The notes: generated from the sequence alone by a model not told the origin. Counted from the first letter of the stretch, positions 32,423 to 40,736 are shown. The stretch is 40,736 nucleotides of DNA from Fibrobacterota bacterium (GCA_023412475.1 JAEYNR010000056.1:1-40736), one strand, 5' to 3'. Numbers and translations: made by a program.

Positions 32423-34000
32423 ATGATCTTGAATCACTTGAAACGAAATGTTTCAATCATAATGCTTATAGTACTGACTGGTAGTTCTGTCTTTACAGGA
32501 ACAGGAATATTATCAGCCAGTGAAAGTCGCCCTTCAAAAGGAAGCATCAAATTTGGTGCGGATAATAACCCTCTGGTCGACGCGGCAGATAAAATGGGTT
32601 CATTTAAAACCCTCTTTGGCGATATCGCCGAAAACGTCATTCCAACTGTGGTTTCGGTGATCCCGACTAAAGTTGATACTATAGTATTTCAGAATAATCC
32701 CTTTTACAACTTCTTTGGTGATGAGCAATTTGGTGATCCCTTCGAGTTTTTCTTTGGACAACCAAGACAGCGCCCACAGCAAAGGCCTCGGCCTCAGATT
32801 CAGAAAAAAGAACGTCGTCAGCAGGGACTCGGCTCTGGTGTTATAGTGTCCAAAGATGGTTACATTCTAACCAATTACCATGTGGTTTCGGGCGCTGATG
32901 AGATAGAGGTCAAGCTCCATGACGGACGCATTTTAAAGGCCGAAACTGTTGGCAGTGACTCGCTGACCGATGTGGCTGTCGTAAAAATTGTGGATAAAGT
33001 GGACAAGCTTCCTGTCGCTTATCTGGGAGATTCTGACAAGATGCGCCCGGGTGACTGGGTGATAGCTGTTGGAAATCCATTCAGCCTTACTTCTACTGTT
33101 ACTACCGGTATAGTTTCAGCTCTTGGTAGAAATGTAAGTGGCAATGAGGCTTATCAGAATTTCATCCAGACTGATGCTGCCATTAACCCAGGGAACTCCG
33201 GGGGCGCACTGGTCAATATTGACGGTGAATTGATAGGTATCAATACTATGATCTACAGCAGGTCTGGCGGGTACATGGGTATCGGTTTTGCCATACCGGT
33301 GAACATGGCTAAAAAGGTGATGGAAGACCTTATCTATAATGGAAAAGTGGTCAGAGGATGGATCGGGGTTACAATCCAGGACATCGACCAGAATGTGAGA
33401 GCTGCTCTTGATCTGGGAGATACAAAAGGCGTTTTAATTGCTGATGTGATTAAGGGGCAGGCTGCTGATAAGGCCGGAATTAAACGAGGTGATATCATTA
33501 TGACAATCGATGGGAAGGGCGTTGATAACACAAATGACCTCCGTAACAGAGTCGCAGCCCTGTCTCCGGACAAAAAGGTGCCTGTAACTGTTTTTCGAGG
33601 AGGAAAAACCGTTAAACTCCAGTTGGTAGTGGGCAAACGTGATCAAAAAATGATCGATCAATTGTCTAAAAACAGTCCTTCCGATACCGAAGATGGCGCA
33701 ACTGCCAACAATAAGCTTGGATTTAGCGCGGCAAACCTGACACAAGAATTGCGTCAGAAGTATAATATCTCAAAAGGTATGAAAGGACTAATTATCACCG
33801 GTGTTCAAAGCAGTGATGTACCACTGCTTGAGGGGGATGTGATATCTCAGATGAAAATAAAGCAGAACGATTTTATTCTACTGGAGAATGTGAACCAGCT
33901 TGAGAAAGCTTCCCAATCCATTAAAGCTGGAGAATCGGTGGTTTTTCTGGTTCACAGAGCTGGAAATACTTTCTATACTGCGTATAAAATCAGGAAATAA
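32423..34000 (+). CDS. degP: Periplasmic serine protease DegP/HtrA
   Basis: This 525-residue protein is a trypsin-like protease and chaperone that handles misfolded envelope proteins in the periplasm. After a signal-anchor segment (8-32) comes the protease domain with the complete triad His153 (NYHVVSG), Asp183 (LTDVAVVKI) and Ser259 (NPGNSGGAL). A flexible loop rich in Gln, Pro and Arg (about 113-128), the usual LA-loop position, precedes it. PDZ1 (about 305-400, GWIGVTIQDI...GIKRGDIIMTIDG) is clear. PDZ2 (about 430-525) is weaker but present (MKGLIITGVQSSD). AAGGAGG lies 5 bases before the ATG. An excellent terminator follows. The lipoprotein upstream may be a functional neighbour. Confidence 0.95.
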   Translation: MILNHLKRNVSIIMLIVLTGSSVFTGTGILSASESRPSKGSIKFGADNNPLVDAADKMGSFKTLFGDIAENVIPTVVSVIPTKVDTIVFQNNPFYNFFGDEQFGDPFEFFFGQPRQRPQQRPRPQIQKKERRQQGLGSGVIVSKDGYILTNYHVVSGADEIEVKLHDGRILKAETVGSDSLTDVAVVKIVDKVDKLPVAYLGDSDKMRPGDWVIAVGNPFSLTSTVTTGIVSALGRNVSGNEAYQNFIQTDAAINPGNSGGALVNIDGELIGINTMIYSRSGGYMGIGFAIPVNMAKKVMEDLIYNGKVVRGWIGVTIQDIDQNVRAALDLGDTKGVLIADVIKGQAADKAGIKRGDIIMTIDGKGVDNTNDLRNRVAALSPDKKVPVTVFRGGKTVKLQLVVGKRDQKMIDQLSKNSPSDTEDGATANNKLGFSAANLTQELRQKYNISKGMKGLIITGVQSSDVPLLEGDVISQMKIKQNDFILLENVNQLEKASQSIKAGESVVFLVHRAGNTFYTAYKIRK

Positions 34001-34010
34001 TTTATGATGT

Positions 34011-34045
34011 GAAATTCGAAATCCGAAACTCGAAACCTGAAAACA
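34011..34045. repeat. Dispersed TTCGAA-type intergenic repeat, copy 4
   Basis: GAAATTCGAAATCCGAAACTCG continues the same word pattern as copies 1 to 3. It is followed to 34077 by short direct repeats of the form CCTGAAA/CAGGAACC that run into the DegP terminator. Confidence 0.5.
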
Positions 34046-34077
34046 GGAACCTGAAAAAAGAAAGCAGGAACCTTAAA

Positions 34078-34116
34078 CCTGAAATCTGAAATGTCAGATT
34101 TCAGGTTTTTGTTTTT
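34078..34116 (+). terminator. Rho-independent terminator of degP
   Basis: CCTGAAATCTGA and TCAGATTTCAGG form a perfect 12-bp stem with the loop AATG, followed by TTTTTGTTTTT. It overlaps by two bases the stop of the converging minus-strand gene. On the minus strand the tail is only TTTAAGG, so it may work weakly in both directions. Confidence 0.9.
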
Positions 34117-35146
34117 ATGGGGAAGTGGTAAAAATATCGGGCCAGCGGTCGTTTCCTGAGTGGAAAGTCAGACGTACCCAGTCCTTTTTCTTATCCCCTG
34201 AGATGTTCCAGATGAAAAGCTCATAATCATAAAGATCATGCTCGTGTCCATATTGGGTTGCACACCATACCATCCATTTACCGCTGTTATCCAGTTTCGG
34301 GAAGTATTCGTGGGACCGTCGTCCGGGCAGATCCATCAGGCGTATCTCTTTGGGTAAACGGAGATCAGATATTTTATCAACAGGCTTGCCATCTTCATCA
34401 ACTCTGATAGACAGCACCTCAGTACCGCCATTACCCTGTCCCTCATTCACCCGAATGATTCTGGTTTCATCTGGATACCAATCGCTCTGGCATCCTTTTC
34501 CAGTGCTGTACCATTCTTTTTTATCTAAATTCCAGATTCCGGTTTCTCTTTTTGAGCCCCGGATTGTAATTGCCAGTTTTTTACCGCTGGGGGAGAGCTG
34601 GGGTTGCTGAGAATAGGTACCCTTTTTTAAAGATTGGTCTGAATCGAAAATGGTTTTTTCACCATTATCGGAAAGGGATTTTACTACAACCAGAGGTCCC
34701 CGTGCAAAAACGATAGAATCACCTGATGGACGCCAGGTCCCCCAGCAGCCGTTATCTGCTGCTTTTTTCTCATCGGTACCATCGATATTTATAGTCCATA
34801 AATCCCACTTATCCGGTTGCTCGGCATCGTTTTCCGGAACCCACCCGGACTTGCTTCTGACAAATAGAACCACCTTGCCATCGGGTGAAATCCTTGGATA
34901 CCAATCGACATTATCACTTTTGGTTAACTGCTTCAAATCGCTTCCGTCTGCTTTCATTAACCAGATATCATGTTTGCTGTTTGAGCGGGAAGAGGACCAG
35001 ACGATTTTTCCCTGCACCTTGTTTTTAAAAGAGTCTAAGTCTTTTTTTTCTTTTGATGAAGGCTCAACCGAAGTCCCTACAGGTGCTTCCTGGCTCCAAA
35101 TCGCAATTGCGGTTATCAGGACAATTGAAAAAGATCTTAAAAACAT
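34115..35146 (-). CDS. Exported TolB/PD40-type beta-propeller protein
   Basis: The 343-residue protein has a signal peptide (1-18, LRSFSIVLITAIAIWSQ) and a low-complexity linker, then repeats of the PD40/TolB type: KHDIWLMKADGSDLKQLT with ISPDGKVVLFVRS; WDLWTINIDGTDEKKA with WRPSGDSIVFAR; and LSPSGKKLAITIRG. This pattern indicates a six-bladed propeller as in the C-terminal half of TolB, without the TolB N-terminal domain. It is probably periplasmic and mediates binding. The gene starts 5 bases after the stop of the upstream membrane-protein gene, and its ribosome site AAGGAG is formed by that gene's last two sense codons, so translation is coupled. The pair therefore probably works together. 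Confidence 0.8.
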   Translation of the reverse strand: MFLRSFSIVLITAIAIWSQEAPVGTSVEPSSKEKKDLDSFKNKVQGKIVWSSSRSNSKHDIWLMKADGSDLKQLTKSDNVDWYPRISPDGKVVLFVRSKSGWVPENDAEQPDKWDLWTINIDGTDEKKAADNGCWGTWRPSGDSIVFARGPLVVVKSLSDNGEKTIFDSDQSLKKGTYSQQPQLSPSGKKLAITIRGSKRETGIWNLDKKEWYSTGKGCQSDWYPDETRIIRVNEGQGNGGTEVLSIRVDEDGKPVDKISDLRLPKEIRLMDLPGRRSHEYFPKLDNSGKWMVWCATQYGHEHDLYDYELFIWNISGDKKKDWVRLTFHSGNDRWPDIFTTSP

Positions 35147-35151
35147 GTTTT

Positions 35152-37107
35152 TTACTCCTTCGAAATATCACGCATCATATTAAATGCTTTCAGCGGATCA
35201 CGAATCAGAACCGAAAGAATTGACTTTTTTACCTCTTCAGGTTTGTTCATGCTTAAATAAACAGATGCAGCCATGGTTTGTGCCTGTACATTTCCCGGAT
35301 CAGCCGAGATCATCTTGTCTAATATAGTCAATGCGCTGTCTTTTTGCCCTTTGAGTAGTTTAATCCTTGCATATAACAATCTGCACTCTTCAGAATGCTC
35401 TTTTGAAAGAATAGATTCCGAAGACTCAAGATTACCGGTTTTAAAAACGAAGTTGGCAAAATGAAAAACAGATTCATTTGCCAGATGCTTTTTGCCGGTA
35501 TATTTCTTATTCAAACTGTAGACTATCGAATCGACACATTCTTTGTCGTCAAGGCGGATATTGCTGCCTTTCGATAACGAGTCCACAATAAAGAGCGCTT
35601 CAGAACCATCTGTTAAAACCAGATTCCACTCAGGGCTATCATAAAGATATCTGGTTAGATTGAAATAAAGATCGGTGCCGTATTGAGGCAGTATCACATG
35701 AGTAATATCATACTTTTTACAAATACCAGGAAAAAAAGCTTCCGGATGCTTTAAGATTGAAAGATACCCGGCAAAAAAATCACGGCTGCGAAGTGTTAAC
35801 CTTGTGTCCAGGAAAACCTTTTTTTCCGGGTATAATTTCCATATCAGATATCCACCATGACGATCACCATTAAACATGTTTCCCGGCACATTATAATCAT
35901 TTAGATATTGTTTACTGCTGAGAGGAAAGCTGAATGGAGCAACTGTGAAGAAGTTCTTTCTGAGAAATTGCCAGTGTGTTATTATTGAAAAGACTGTAAA
36001 GATACAAAGCACAAAAGAGATGCATGTTTTAAGAAGCTTTTTGTTTATTGGTGAAGAAAATGAGAGATGTTTCATATTCCAGCAGTAATGGGGAATAAAG
36101 GCTATGGCAAAGAGAATCAGATTACGTTGTGCCATATACGCCAGGGTTAAAAACATCAGTGATGAAAAAAGGAATGTGAACCTGAGATAACGCATCGAGA
36201 ATACAGAGGATAATGAGAGCAAAACGATAATTGCGGTCAGACTGTATGCATAGTATGAATACTCTGTATCTATCATGCTGAAAATTGAGATGTTTTCGGT
36301 GACATTAGAGGAGTAGATGTTATCTGGCAGAGGAGTGATGTTTTTAAAAAGACGGAAGGCAAAAAGCACTGCATCCTGTGCATAGGGGTTAACCAGCATG
36401 CTTACAAGTAATAAGGGAAAAACCATTGACATAGCCTGAAGGCTGGCTTTGTCCAGATTGGAGTTATATTTGAACTGATCCGGAAATTTCGCTGACAGAG
36501 ATTTGTTCAGCAGTTCACCGATAAGATAGGCGATAAAAATGAAGGGGCCAATCATGAACAGTCCCTGGCTGTTTACCCAGGCAATCTGAACCGGTATCAG
36601 AAAGAGCAGATAGCGTTTTTTACGATGCTTAAGATAGCTTTCCAACAAATAAAAGTAGAGTGATATAAAAAGAATGGTGAATATTATTGGCCGCATGGTT
36701 ACCAGATATCTGAATGAAAAAGCAATAAGCACAACAGGTAAGCTGGTCAGTAACAATGATCTTTTGTCTGGTACCGATCTGAAAAGAATCGAGATACTCA
36801 CTGCAAAGATTGCTGCCTTGAAAACAAGCAATGCGCATAAACCACCTGCATGCTCAATAAGAAAGGTTATTATCTGAAAAAGCCAGTGCACATCAAACCA
36901 TCTCTGGGATGTTTCGGTATAGGAGAAAGGATCGCTAAACAGCAGATGTTGTTCTTTGATGATCTCTTTACCTGCAGCAAGGTGCCAGAAGAGATCAAAA
37001 TCCGATACAGGATAGAGCACAAAAAAACCGCAGACAACTCCGGTAACTACAGTTATCAGATTATCTTTTGTTATCCAGTTTAATGTTTTGAAGGTTACAG
37101 ATTTCAT
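35152..37107 (-). CDS. Polytopic membrane protein, GT-C-like, with C-terminal TPR-type repeats
   Basis: The protein has 651 residues. An N-terminal membrane region (about residues 15-405) has ten or more hydrophobic helices. The first loop carries DFDLFWHLAAGKEII...FSYTETSQRWFDVHWL, a signature seen in bacterial GT-C-like integral membrane proteins (acidic residues just after the first helix, then WHLAxGxxI). A soluble part of about 130 residues follows, containing YGGYLIWKLYP-type sequence (here HGGYLIWKLYPEKKVFLD), and the end resembles TPR repeats (LLYARIKLLKGQKDSALTILDKM; VQAQTMAASVYLSMNKPEEV). It would be an inner-membrane protein, perhaps transferring a polyprenyl-linked sugar, but donor and acceptor are unknown. 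It is the first gene of the coupled pair with the TolB-like propeller. Confidence 0.7.
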   Translation of the reverse strand: MKSVTFKTLNWITKDNLITVVTGVVCGFFVLYPVSDFDLFWHLAAGKEIIKEQHLLFSDPFSYTETSQRWFDVHWLFQIITFLIEHAGGLCALLVFKAAIFAVSISILFRSVPDKRSLLLTSLPVVLIAFSFRYLVTMRPIIFTILFISLYFYLLESYLKHRKKRYLLFLIPVQIAWVNSQGLFMIGPFIFIAYLIGELLNKSLSAKFPDQFKYNSNLDKASLQAMSMVFPLLLVSMLVNPYAQDAVLFAFRLFKNITPLPDNIYSSNVTENISIFSMIDTEYSYYAYSLTAIIVLLSLSSVFSMRYLRFTFLFSSLMFLTLAYMAQRNLILFAIAFIPHYCWNMKHLSFSSPINKKLLKTCISFVLCIFTVFSIITHWQFLRKNFFTVAPFSFPLSSKQYLNDYNVPGNMFNGDRHGGYLIWKLYPEKKVFLDTRLTLRSRDFFAGYLSILKHPEAFFPGICKKYDITHVILPQYGTDLYFNLTRYLYDSPEWNLVLTDGSEALFIVDSLSKGSNIRLDDKECVDSIVYSLNKKYTGKKHLANESVFHFANFVFKTGNLESSESILSKEHSEECRLLYARIKLLKGQKDSALTILDKMISADPGNVQAQTMAASVYLSMNKPEEVKKSILSVLIRDPLKAFNMMRDISKE

Positions 37108-37246
37108 TTTTTAGTTTTTAATCGTTTCCGGGCCAGACCTTGGGCTTTTTCATCTTCGCGCTTACCTGTGAATACTTCCAAATCAGTTCAATGATTGCCA
37201 TCTACAATACTCTATACCATAAACTCAATTCTGGTGCTCACGATTT

Positions 37247-37841
37247 GTGTAACATGTAGCTTCATGCTGATTACCACCTTTTCAGTATGAGGCGACATGT
37301 TACTTCATTGTGATAACGCCATTATCAGGCTGAGGCGATATGTTACCTCAAAGTGATAACGCCATTATCATACTGAGGTAACATGTCACTTCGGGCTGAT
37401 CACGCCGATTTGATACTGGGGCAACATGTTACTTCAGGCTGATCACGCCGATTTCATACCGAGGCAACATATTACTTCAGGCTTATTACGCCGATTTCAG
37501 TCTGAGGCAACATATTACTTCAGGCTTATTACTCAATTTCAGTCTGAGGCAACATATTACTTCAGGCTTATTTCGACGATTTCATACTGAGGCAACATGT
37601 AACTTCAGGCTTATTACGCCGATTTCAGTCTGAGGCAACATGTTACTTCAGACTTATTTCGACGATTTCATACTGAGGCAACATGTAACTCCAAGCTGAT
37701 TGCGACGATTTCAGGCTGGCAACCAGTAACATCAGCCTGATTACAACTTTTCACACTGATATAACCAGTAACATCAGCCAGATTACAACTTTTCAGGCTG
37801 ATGCAACATTTAACTTCAGCCTGATTGGAGTGTCTCGATGC
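37247..37841. repeat. Tandem array of a 43-bp repeat, about 14 copies
   Basis: Units start at 37247, 37288, 37331, 37374, 37417, 37460, 37503, 37545, 37588, 37631, 37674, 37717, 37757 and 37799. Most are exactly 43 bp; unit 7 is 42 and units 1, 12 and 13 are 40 to 42. The central unit reads TGAGGCAACATGTTACTTCA, GGCTTATTACGCCGATT, TCAGTC. The first 20 bases form an operator-like dyad with one mismatch, centred on AACATGTT. Unit ends alternate between CATAC and CAGTC, and units 8-9 resemble 10-11, suggesting 86-bp duplications. Terminal units are decayed. No spacers, so not CRISPR; 43 is not a multiple of 3, so not coding. The flanks 37108-37246 and 37842-37945 hold nothing recognisable. Confidence 0.9.
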
Positions 37842-37945
37842 TGGGACAGGTATTTTACACTTTCCAGTTCAGCCGGAAACCTTTGGTGTTATTCAGACTT
37901 TTTCAAGGTAAGCAGCTATTCACAGAAAATTTTGTATCAACCACA

Positions 37946-39934
37946 CTAATCCGGGAACTTTTCCCAATTCTGTGAATAATCGTAGAGATCCCTTGCTACC
38001 ATCATGTAAATCACCAGCCTTTTATTACCCAGCTCTTTTTGACGGGCTTTCATGGCTTTTTTCCGCACCAATGGTCCACCTCCCCAACTGGTGATGATAT
38101 CCACTGGCATGCCGGTATTTGCAGCTATATGAGCACCCACACCAGCACCTTTGCAGTCAACCGATTCATAGACTCCGGTGAAACTGTCGCCTATGAGCAT
38201 TATCGGAGCACTGCTGTTAAGACTCTTATATGGAATACCATCAGAAGTTTTTACCTGAGTCGCTTTCAGTTCTATTGGCTGGTAATGGATCTGTCTTGAC
38301 TCGGGTAAACGGTCAACTATATCACCAAGCCTTTGGAAAGAGGTATCATTCATTACATAACTAATTTTTTCTTTGTGATCTTCATACCATGAATACTGTT
38401 TGATTCTATCGGCAATCAGCTTAGCGGTGATCTGCAAACCTCTGTTTGACCAGTGGGTGTCCTGTTTCTGATATACTGTTTCGGTAAAAGAGGAATCATC
38501 TGATTTTGCTTTGAGAAAATGAGGCATTAAATCGATTACTTCGATACCGGCATTCTGCATATCATGAAGAAATTTCCGGCTGAACGGATTGATATATTGA
38601 TTCTGAGAGATATTTACGCTTCCGGGCAGTAGTTTCTCAAAATAAACCTCTTCTTTATTTGGTACTGCTACAAAAAGCAGGTTAATATTAAGACTATCCA
38701 GATATTTTTTAAAACTTAAAAGGTGGGGCAGGGGATTTTTCTGTGGAGCCTGTCTGGTTAGATCTCCACCTGAGATATATTGTAAAGATTTCACAAAGAA
38801 GAGCCATCCATCGCTTCTTTCGATACCCATCTGGTTTTCGGAAAGAGTGTCCAGTATCTCTTTCAAGCTGCTTTTTAAAGAAGAACACTCAGTATCCCAG
38901 GCTTCATAGGTGCCGTATTTTTTAAGCTCCTCTTCAAAGCGGTTCTGGTTATCTGTAAAGTTCTGAGAAACAAAAGTATCCAGTATGGTTTCTGCTGCAG
39001 GGCTGGTGGTTTCCTCTGAAACGCTTGTCTTTTTATTCGGCTTTTCACCTGTAATAAATACATTATAAATCGGTTTTTTTGGGGAAAACGGTTTACCTTC
39101 AATTACAGCGAGTGGATTGTCGATTAATAAACCTTTCAGCTCTCTTCTGATGTGTCCCGGAGTTGTTTTTAAAGGCCATTTGTTTTCGTGGGAAAGATCC
39201 AGAATATCAGTGTTTCTGGTGGGGTACCAGTAAGATGCCAGATCGGTTACCCAGTCAAGTATCTCCTGGTGAGAGAGAACTTTTTTGCAATAATGCTCCT
39301 TTATCCATTCGATAACTGCAGGAAGAGAATCTTTGTTGAGTGAATCCGGATTCAGTTTTCCATATATTTCCGGAAACCCATCCTGGTCTTTATCATTTAC
39401 GTTATTTAAGAAATTTACCCAGTGACTAATGTCGATTTTTACCCATAACTCAGTGGCATTGCCGGTATTGTGAAGATAAACAGTGGAAATCTGTTGAAAT
39501 GGCTGGAAAATATCCGGACTATTCCATTTAAAAGATGCAACCCTGGATGAGAGTTTCTGAAAGTTATCCTCTTTTACCACTGCCCACAACCGTTTAACTA
39601 ATGGTTTCCATGCAAGAGGGGATTGCAGCTCTTCTTTAGTAAGTGGCGTTTCGTGTAAACTGTTTTTTATATCAAGAACCGAGTTAGCAAAAGAGAGCGT
39701 GTCAAATTTTAAATTAATCGCTTTTTCTGACAGCTTTATTTTTTCGAATCGATCAACAAGAACCGGATTTCTGTCATAGGCTGAAAAGTCAAGATTGGCA
39801 AGCGTCGGGGTATCTATCTTACGAACCATGGTGTTGGAATGAAGACACTTGAATTTTGGAACCAGCTCCTGATAGGGGGCTGAGACTATGATGGAGGAAA
39901 AAAACAAGATGCACAAAAGAGATAATTTACTCAT
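37946..39934 (-). CDS. Exported AlgX/AlgJ-like SGNH acetyltransferase-type protein
   Basis: The 662-residue protein has a signal peptide (1-19). Its C-terminal half (about 370-662) has the AlgX/AlgJ SGNH pattern: IERSDGWLFFVKSL near the start, Asp492 and His494 in QDTHWSNRG, and Ser584 in LIGDSFTGVYE, the expected catalytic triad of polysaccharide O-acetyltransferases in the periplasm. The N-terminal half (20-350) is a separate domain that I do not recognise; it contains DKDQDGFPEIYG (181-192), matching the DxDxDG calcium-binding loop. AlgX-type proteins usually work with an MBOAT partner (AlgI), but none is in the window. It may acetylate or hydrolyse a surface glycan. It lies beside the 43-bp repeat array. 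Confidence 0.75.
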   Translation of the reverse strand: MSKLSLLCILFFSSIIVSAPYQELVPKFKCLHSNTMVRKIDTPTLANLDFSAYDRNPVLVDRFEKIKLSEKAINLKFDTLSFANSVLDIKNSLHETPLTKEELQSPLAWKPLVKRLWAVVKEDNFQKLSSRVASFKWNSPDIFQPFQQISTVYLHNTGNATELWVKIDISHWVNFLNNVNDKDQDGFPEIYGKLNPDSLNKDSLPAVIEWIKEHYCKKVLSHQEILDWVTDLASYWYPTRNTDILDLSHENKWPLKTTPGHIRRELKGLLIDNPLAVIEGKPFSPKKPIYNVFITGEKPNKKTSVSEETTSPAAETILDTFVSQNFTDNQNRFEEELKKYGTYEAWDTECSSLKSSLKEILDTLSENQMGIERSDGWLFFVKSLQYISGGDLTRQAPQKNPLPHLLSFKKYLDSLNINLLFVAVPNKEEVYFEKLLPGSVNISQNQYINPFSRKFLHDMQNAGIEVIDLMPHFLKAKSDDSSFTETVYQKQDTHWSNRGLQITAKLIADRIKQYSWYEDHKEKISYVMNDTSFQRLGDIVDRLPESRQIHYQPIELKATQVKTSDGIPYKSLNSSAPIMLIGDSFTGVYESVDCKGAGVGAHIAANTGMPVDIITSWGGGPLVRKKAMKARQKELGNKRLVIYMMVARDLYDYSQNWEKFPD

Positions 39935-40147
39935 CAGGTCCGGTCTGTCCTTTTCTGCTCAATAAGTTATTCAGGTGTTTTTCACAGTTGTCGCATTGCA
40001 AGTCTCCTTTAAGGTAAGGAAACTATTATGACAAAGAGATTCCCCTTTTAATCCGGCTTATTAAGTGGGCTGTTTCCTGGGGGATTTTTCTTCTTATTCC
40101 TATTTATTAGCTGTGTCGGGTTGATCCAATATTAAGCTACTTCCGTC

Positions 40148-40736
40148 TCATTTCTTCTTTTTTATTTTTTCACGAATTCCAGCAATCTGTTCCATTGATA
40201 AGCCTGTATAAAGTACTATTTTTTCCTCTGGCTCATTATTTTTAATCATATTTAAAGCTGTTTGTTCAATCCCTTCCACTCTACCTTGTTCTCTGCCTTC
40301 TACTCTACCTTGTTCAACCCCTTGTTCTCTGCCCTTCTCCCAAACTTCTTTTTCCCATTTTTTTGCTCTTGTCTCAAGCATATTTTTAACCTTCCCTAAA
40401 TCATCTATAACTGTAATTAATTTCGAATTACCATCAATTTTATAGATCCGGAAAATCCGATTGATCATATCCTGAATTATTTCTGCTCCACAGGTTCTAT
40501 TTATCACCACTTTCAATATACTAACCAGTTCATCCCAGTTTTTATTTAACTCTACAGGATTATTGTTTTCAATATAAAAAACTGCAGAAGCTGCATTACG
40601 CAGCTTTAACAGATCACGTTTCGGAATTTCATTTATTGCAATTTTGAAATACCTGAACTCCGGCATATACTCCTTTGGTACCGATGAATCATAGAACAGC
40701 TCGCTTAAGCTCTCCGGCGCATTCCACCTTTGGTCG
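40148..40736 (-). CDS. Rpn family PD-(D/E)XK nuclease/putative transposase, C-terminal part (cut by window edge)
   Basis: The frame stays open to the window end, so the gene is partial and its N-terminal nuclease core lies outside; the ATG at 40666 is internal. The visible part starts DQRWNAPESLSELFYDSS, the region following the nuclease core in Rpn (recombination-promoting nuclease, also called transposase_31 or PDDEXK_2) proteins. The end has the family's repetitive GREQGVEQGRVEGREQG tract, then a tail NMIKNNEPEEKIVLYTGLSM. E. coli Rpn proteins are DNA endonucleases that raise recombination and have been linked to phage defence. In-frame GTG at 40279 is preceded by AAGGTAGA and could start a 43-residue tail protein. 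The preceding 213 bases (39935-40147) hold nothing else. Confidence 0.8.
   Translation of the reverse strand, partial: DQRWNAPESLSELFYDSSVPKEYMPEFRYFKIAINEIPKRDLLKLRNAASAVFYIENNNPVELNKNWDELVSILKVVINRTCGAEIIQDMINRIFRIYKIDGNSKLITVIDDLGKVKNMLETRAKKWEKEVWEKGREQGVEQGRVEGREQGRVEGIEQTALNMIKNNEPEEKIVLYTGLSMEQIAGIREKIKKKK

Noticed and set aside
32083..32484. 133-residue plus-strand frame before degP
   Set aside because: It begins in a hairpin, runs out of frame into the degP start and has no recognisable sequence or ribosome site.
37247..37841. CRISPR array
   Set aside because: Units follow each other directly every 43 bp with no unique spacers, the copies diverge throughout, and there are no cas genes.
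40148..40736. Complete small Rpn gene starting at 40666
   Set aside because: The frame is open to the window edge and the sequence before 40666 (RWNAPESLSELFYD) is typical Rpn, so the gene is cut by the window rather than short.

Overview
The window looks like chromosome from a Gram-negative, polysaccharide-degrading bacterium, most likely of the Fibrobacterota (Chitinispirillum-like). This is an inference from content, not from a search. The support is secreted proteins ending in a Por/T9SS-like C-terminal sorting module, glycoside hydrolases of families GH44 and GH3, several beta-barrel outer-membrane proteins, a tandem-GntR regulator with a sugar-binding-type sensor, and an Rpn-type PD-(D/E)XK protein. 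No tRNA, rRNA, CRISPR array, phage or complete insertion sequence was seen.

Layout. 1-656: a short GC-rich tandem repeat, a 3' remnant of a DUF3795 gene and a terminator. 657-8026: a secreted propeller protein (-), trxB (+), a double-GntR regulator (-), rsmE (-) and a metallo-beta-lactamase-fold protein (+). 8381-12762: aconitase (-), then an aminotransferase and HAD phosphatase operon (+) behind a strong promoter and an attenuator-like hairpin. 12820-18662: an exported unknown, a YciB-like membrane protein, the RNA helicase HrpA and a 52-residue HTH-like protein, all on the minus strand. 18912-20256: two small envelope proteins (+).

20322-29411 is the carbohydrate region: GH44 endoglucanase (-), an orphan histidine kinase (+), a tiny protein that is only signal peptide plus sorting module, a GH3 beta-glucosidase, and two outer-membrane barrels. 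GH44 would cut beta-glucan or xyloglucan internally and GH3 would trim the products; the barrels may help uptake. 29947-34000: a GT4 glycosyltransferase, a DUF4398-like lipoprotein and the protease DegP, each with its own signals. 34115-40736, all minus strand: a translationally coupled pair (GT-C-like membrane protein with TPR tail, then a TolB-like propeller), a roughly 600-bp array of a 43-bp repeat, an AlgX/AlgJ-like SGNH protein, and an Rpn family gene cut by the window edge.

Points most worth following are the 43-bp array, whose unit contains an operator-like dyad; the stand-alone HTH protein whose sequence resembles the Rpn tail; the sorting-module-only protein paired with a GH3 enzyme that lacks one; and the promoter plus terminator leader before the aminotransferase. 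No complete, clearly new multi-gene system such as a defence island is evident. Most genes are housekeeping or envelope and polysaccharide genes.
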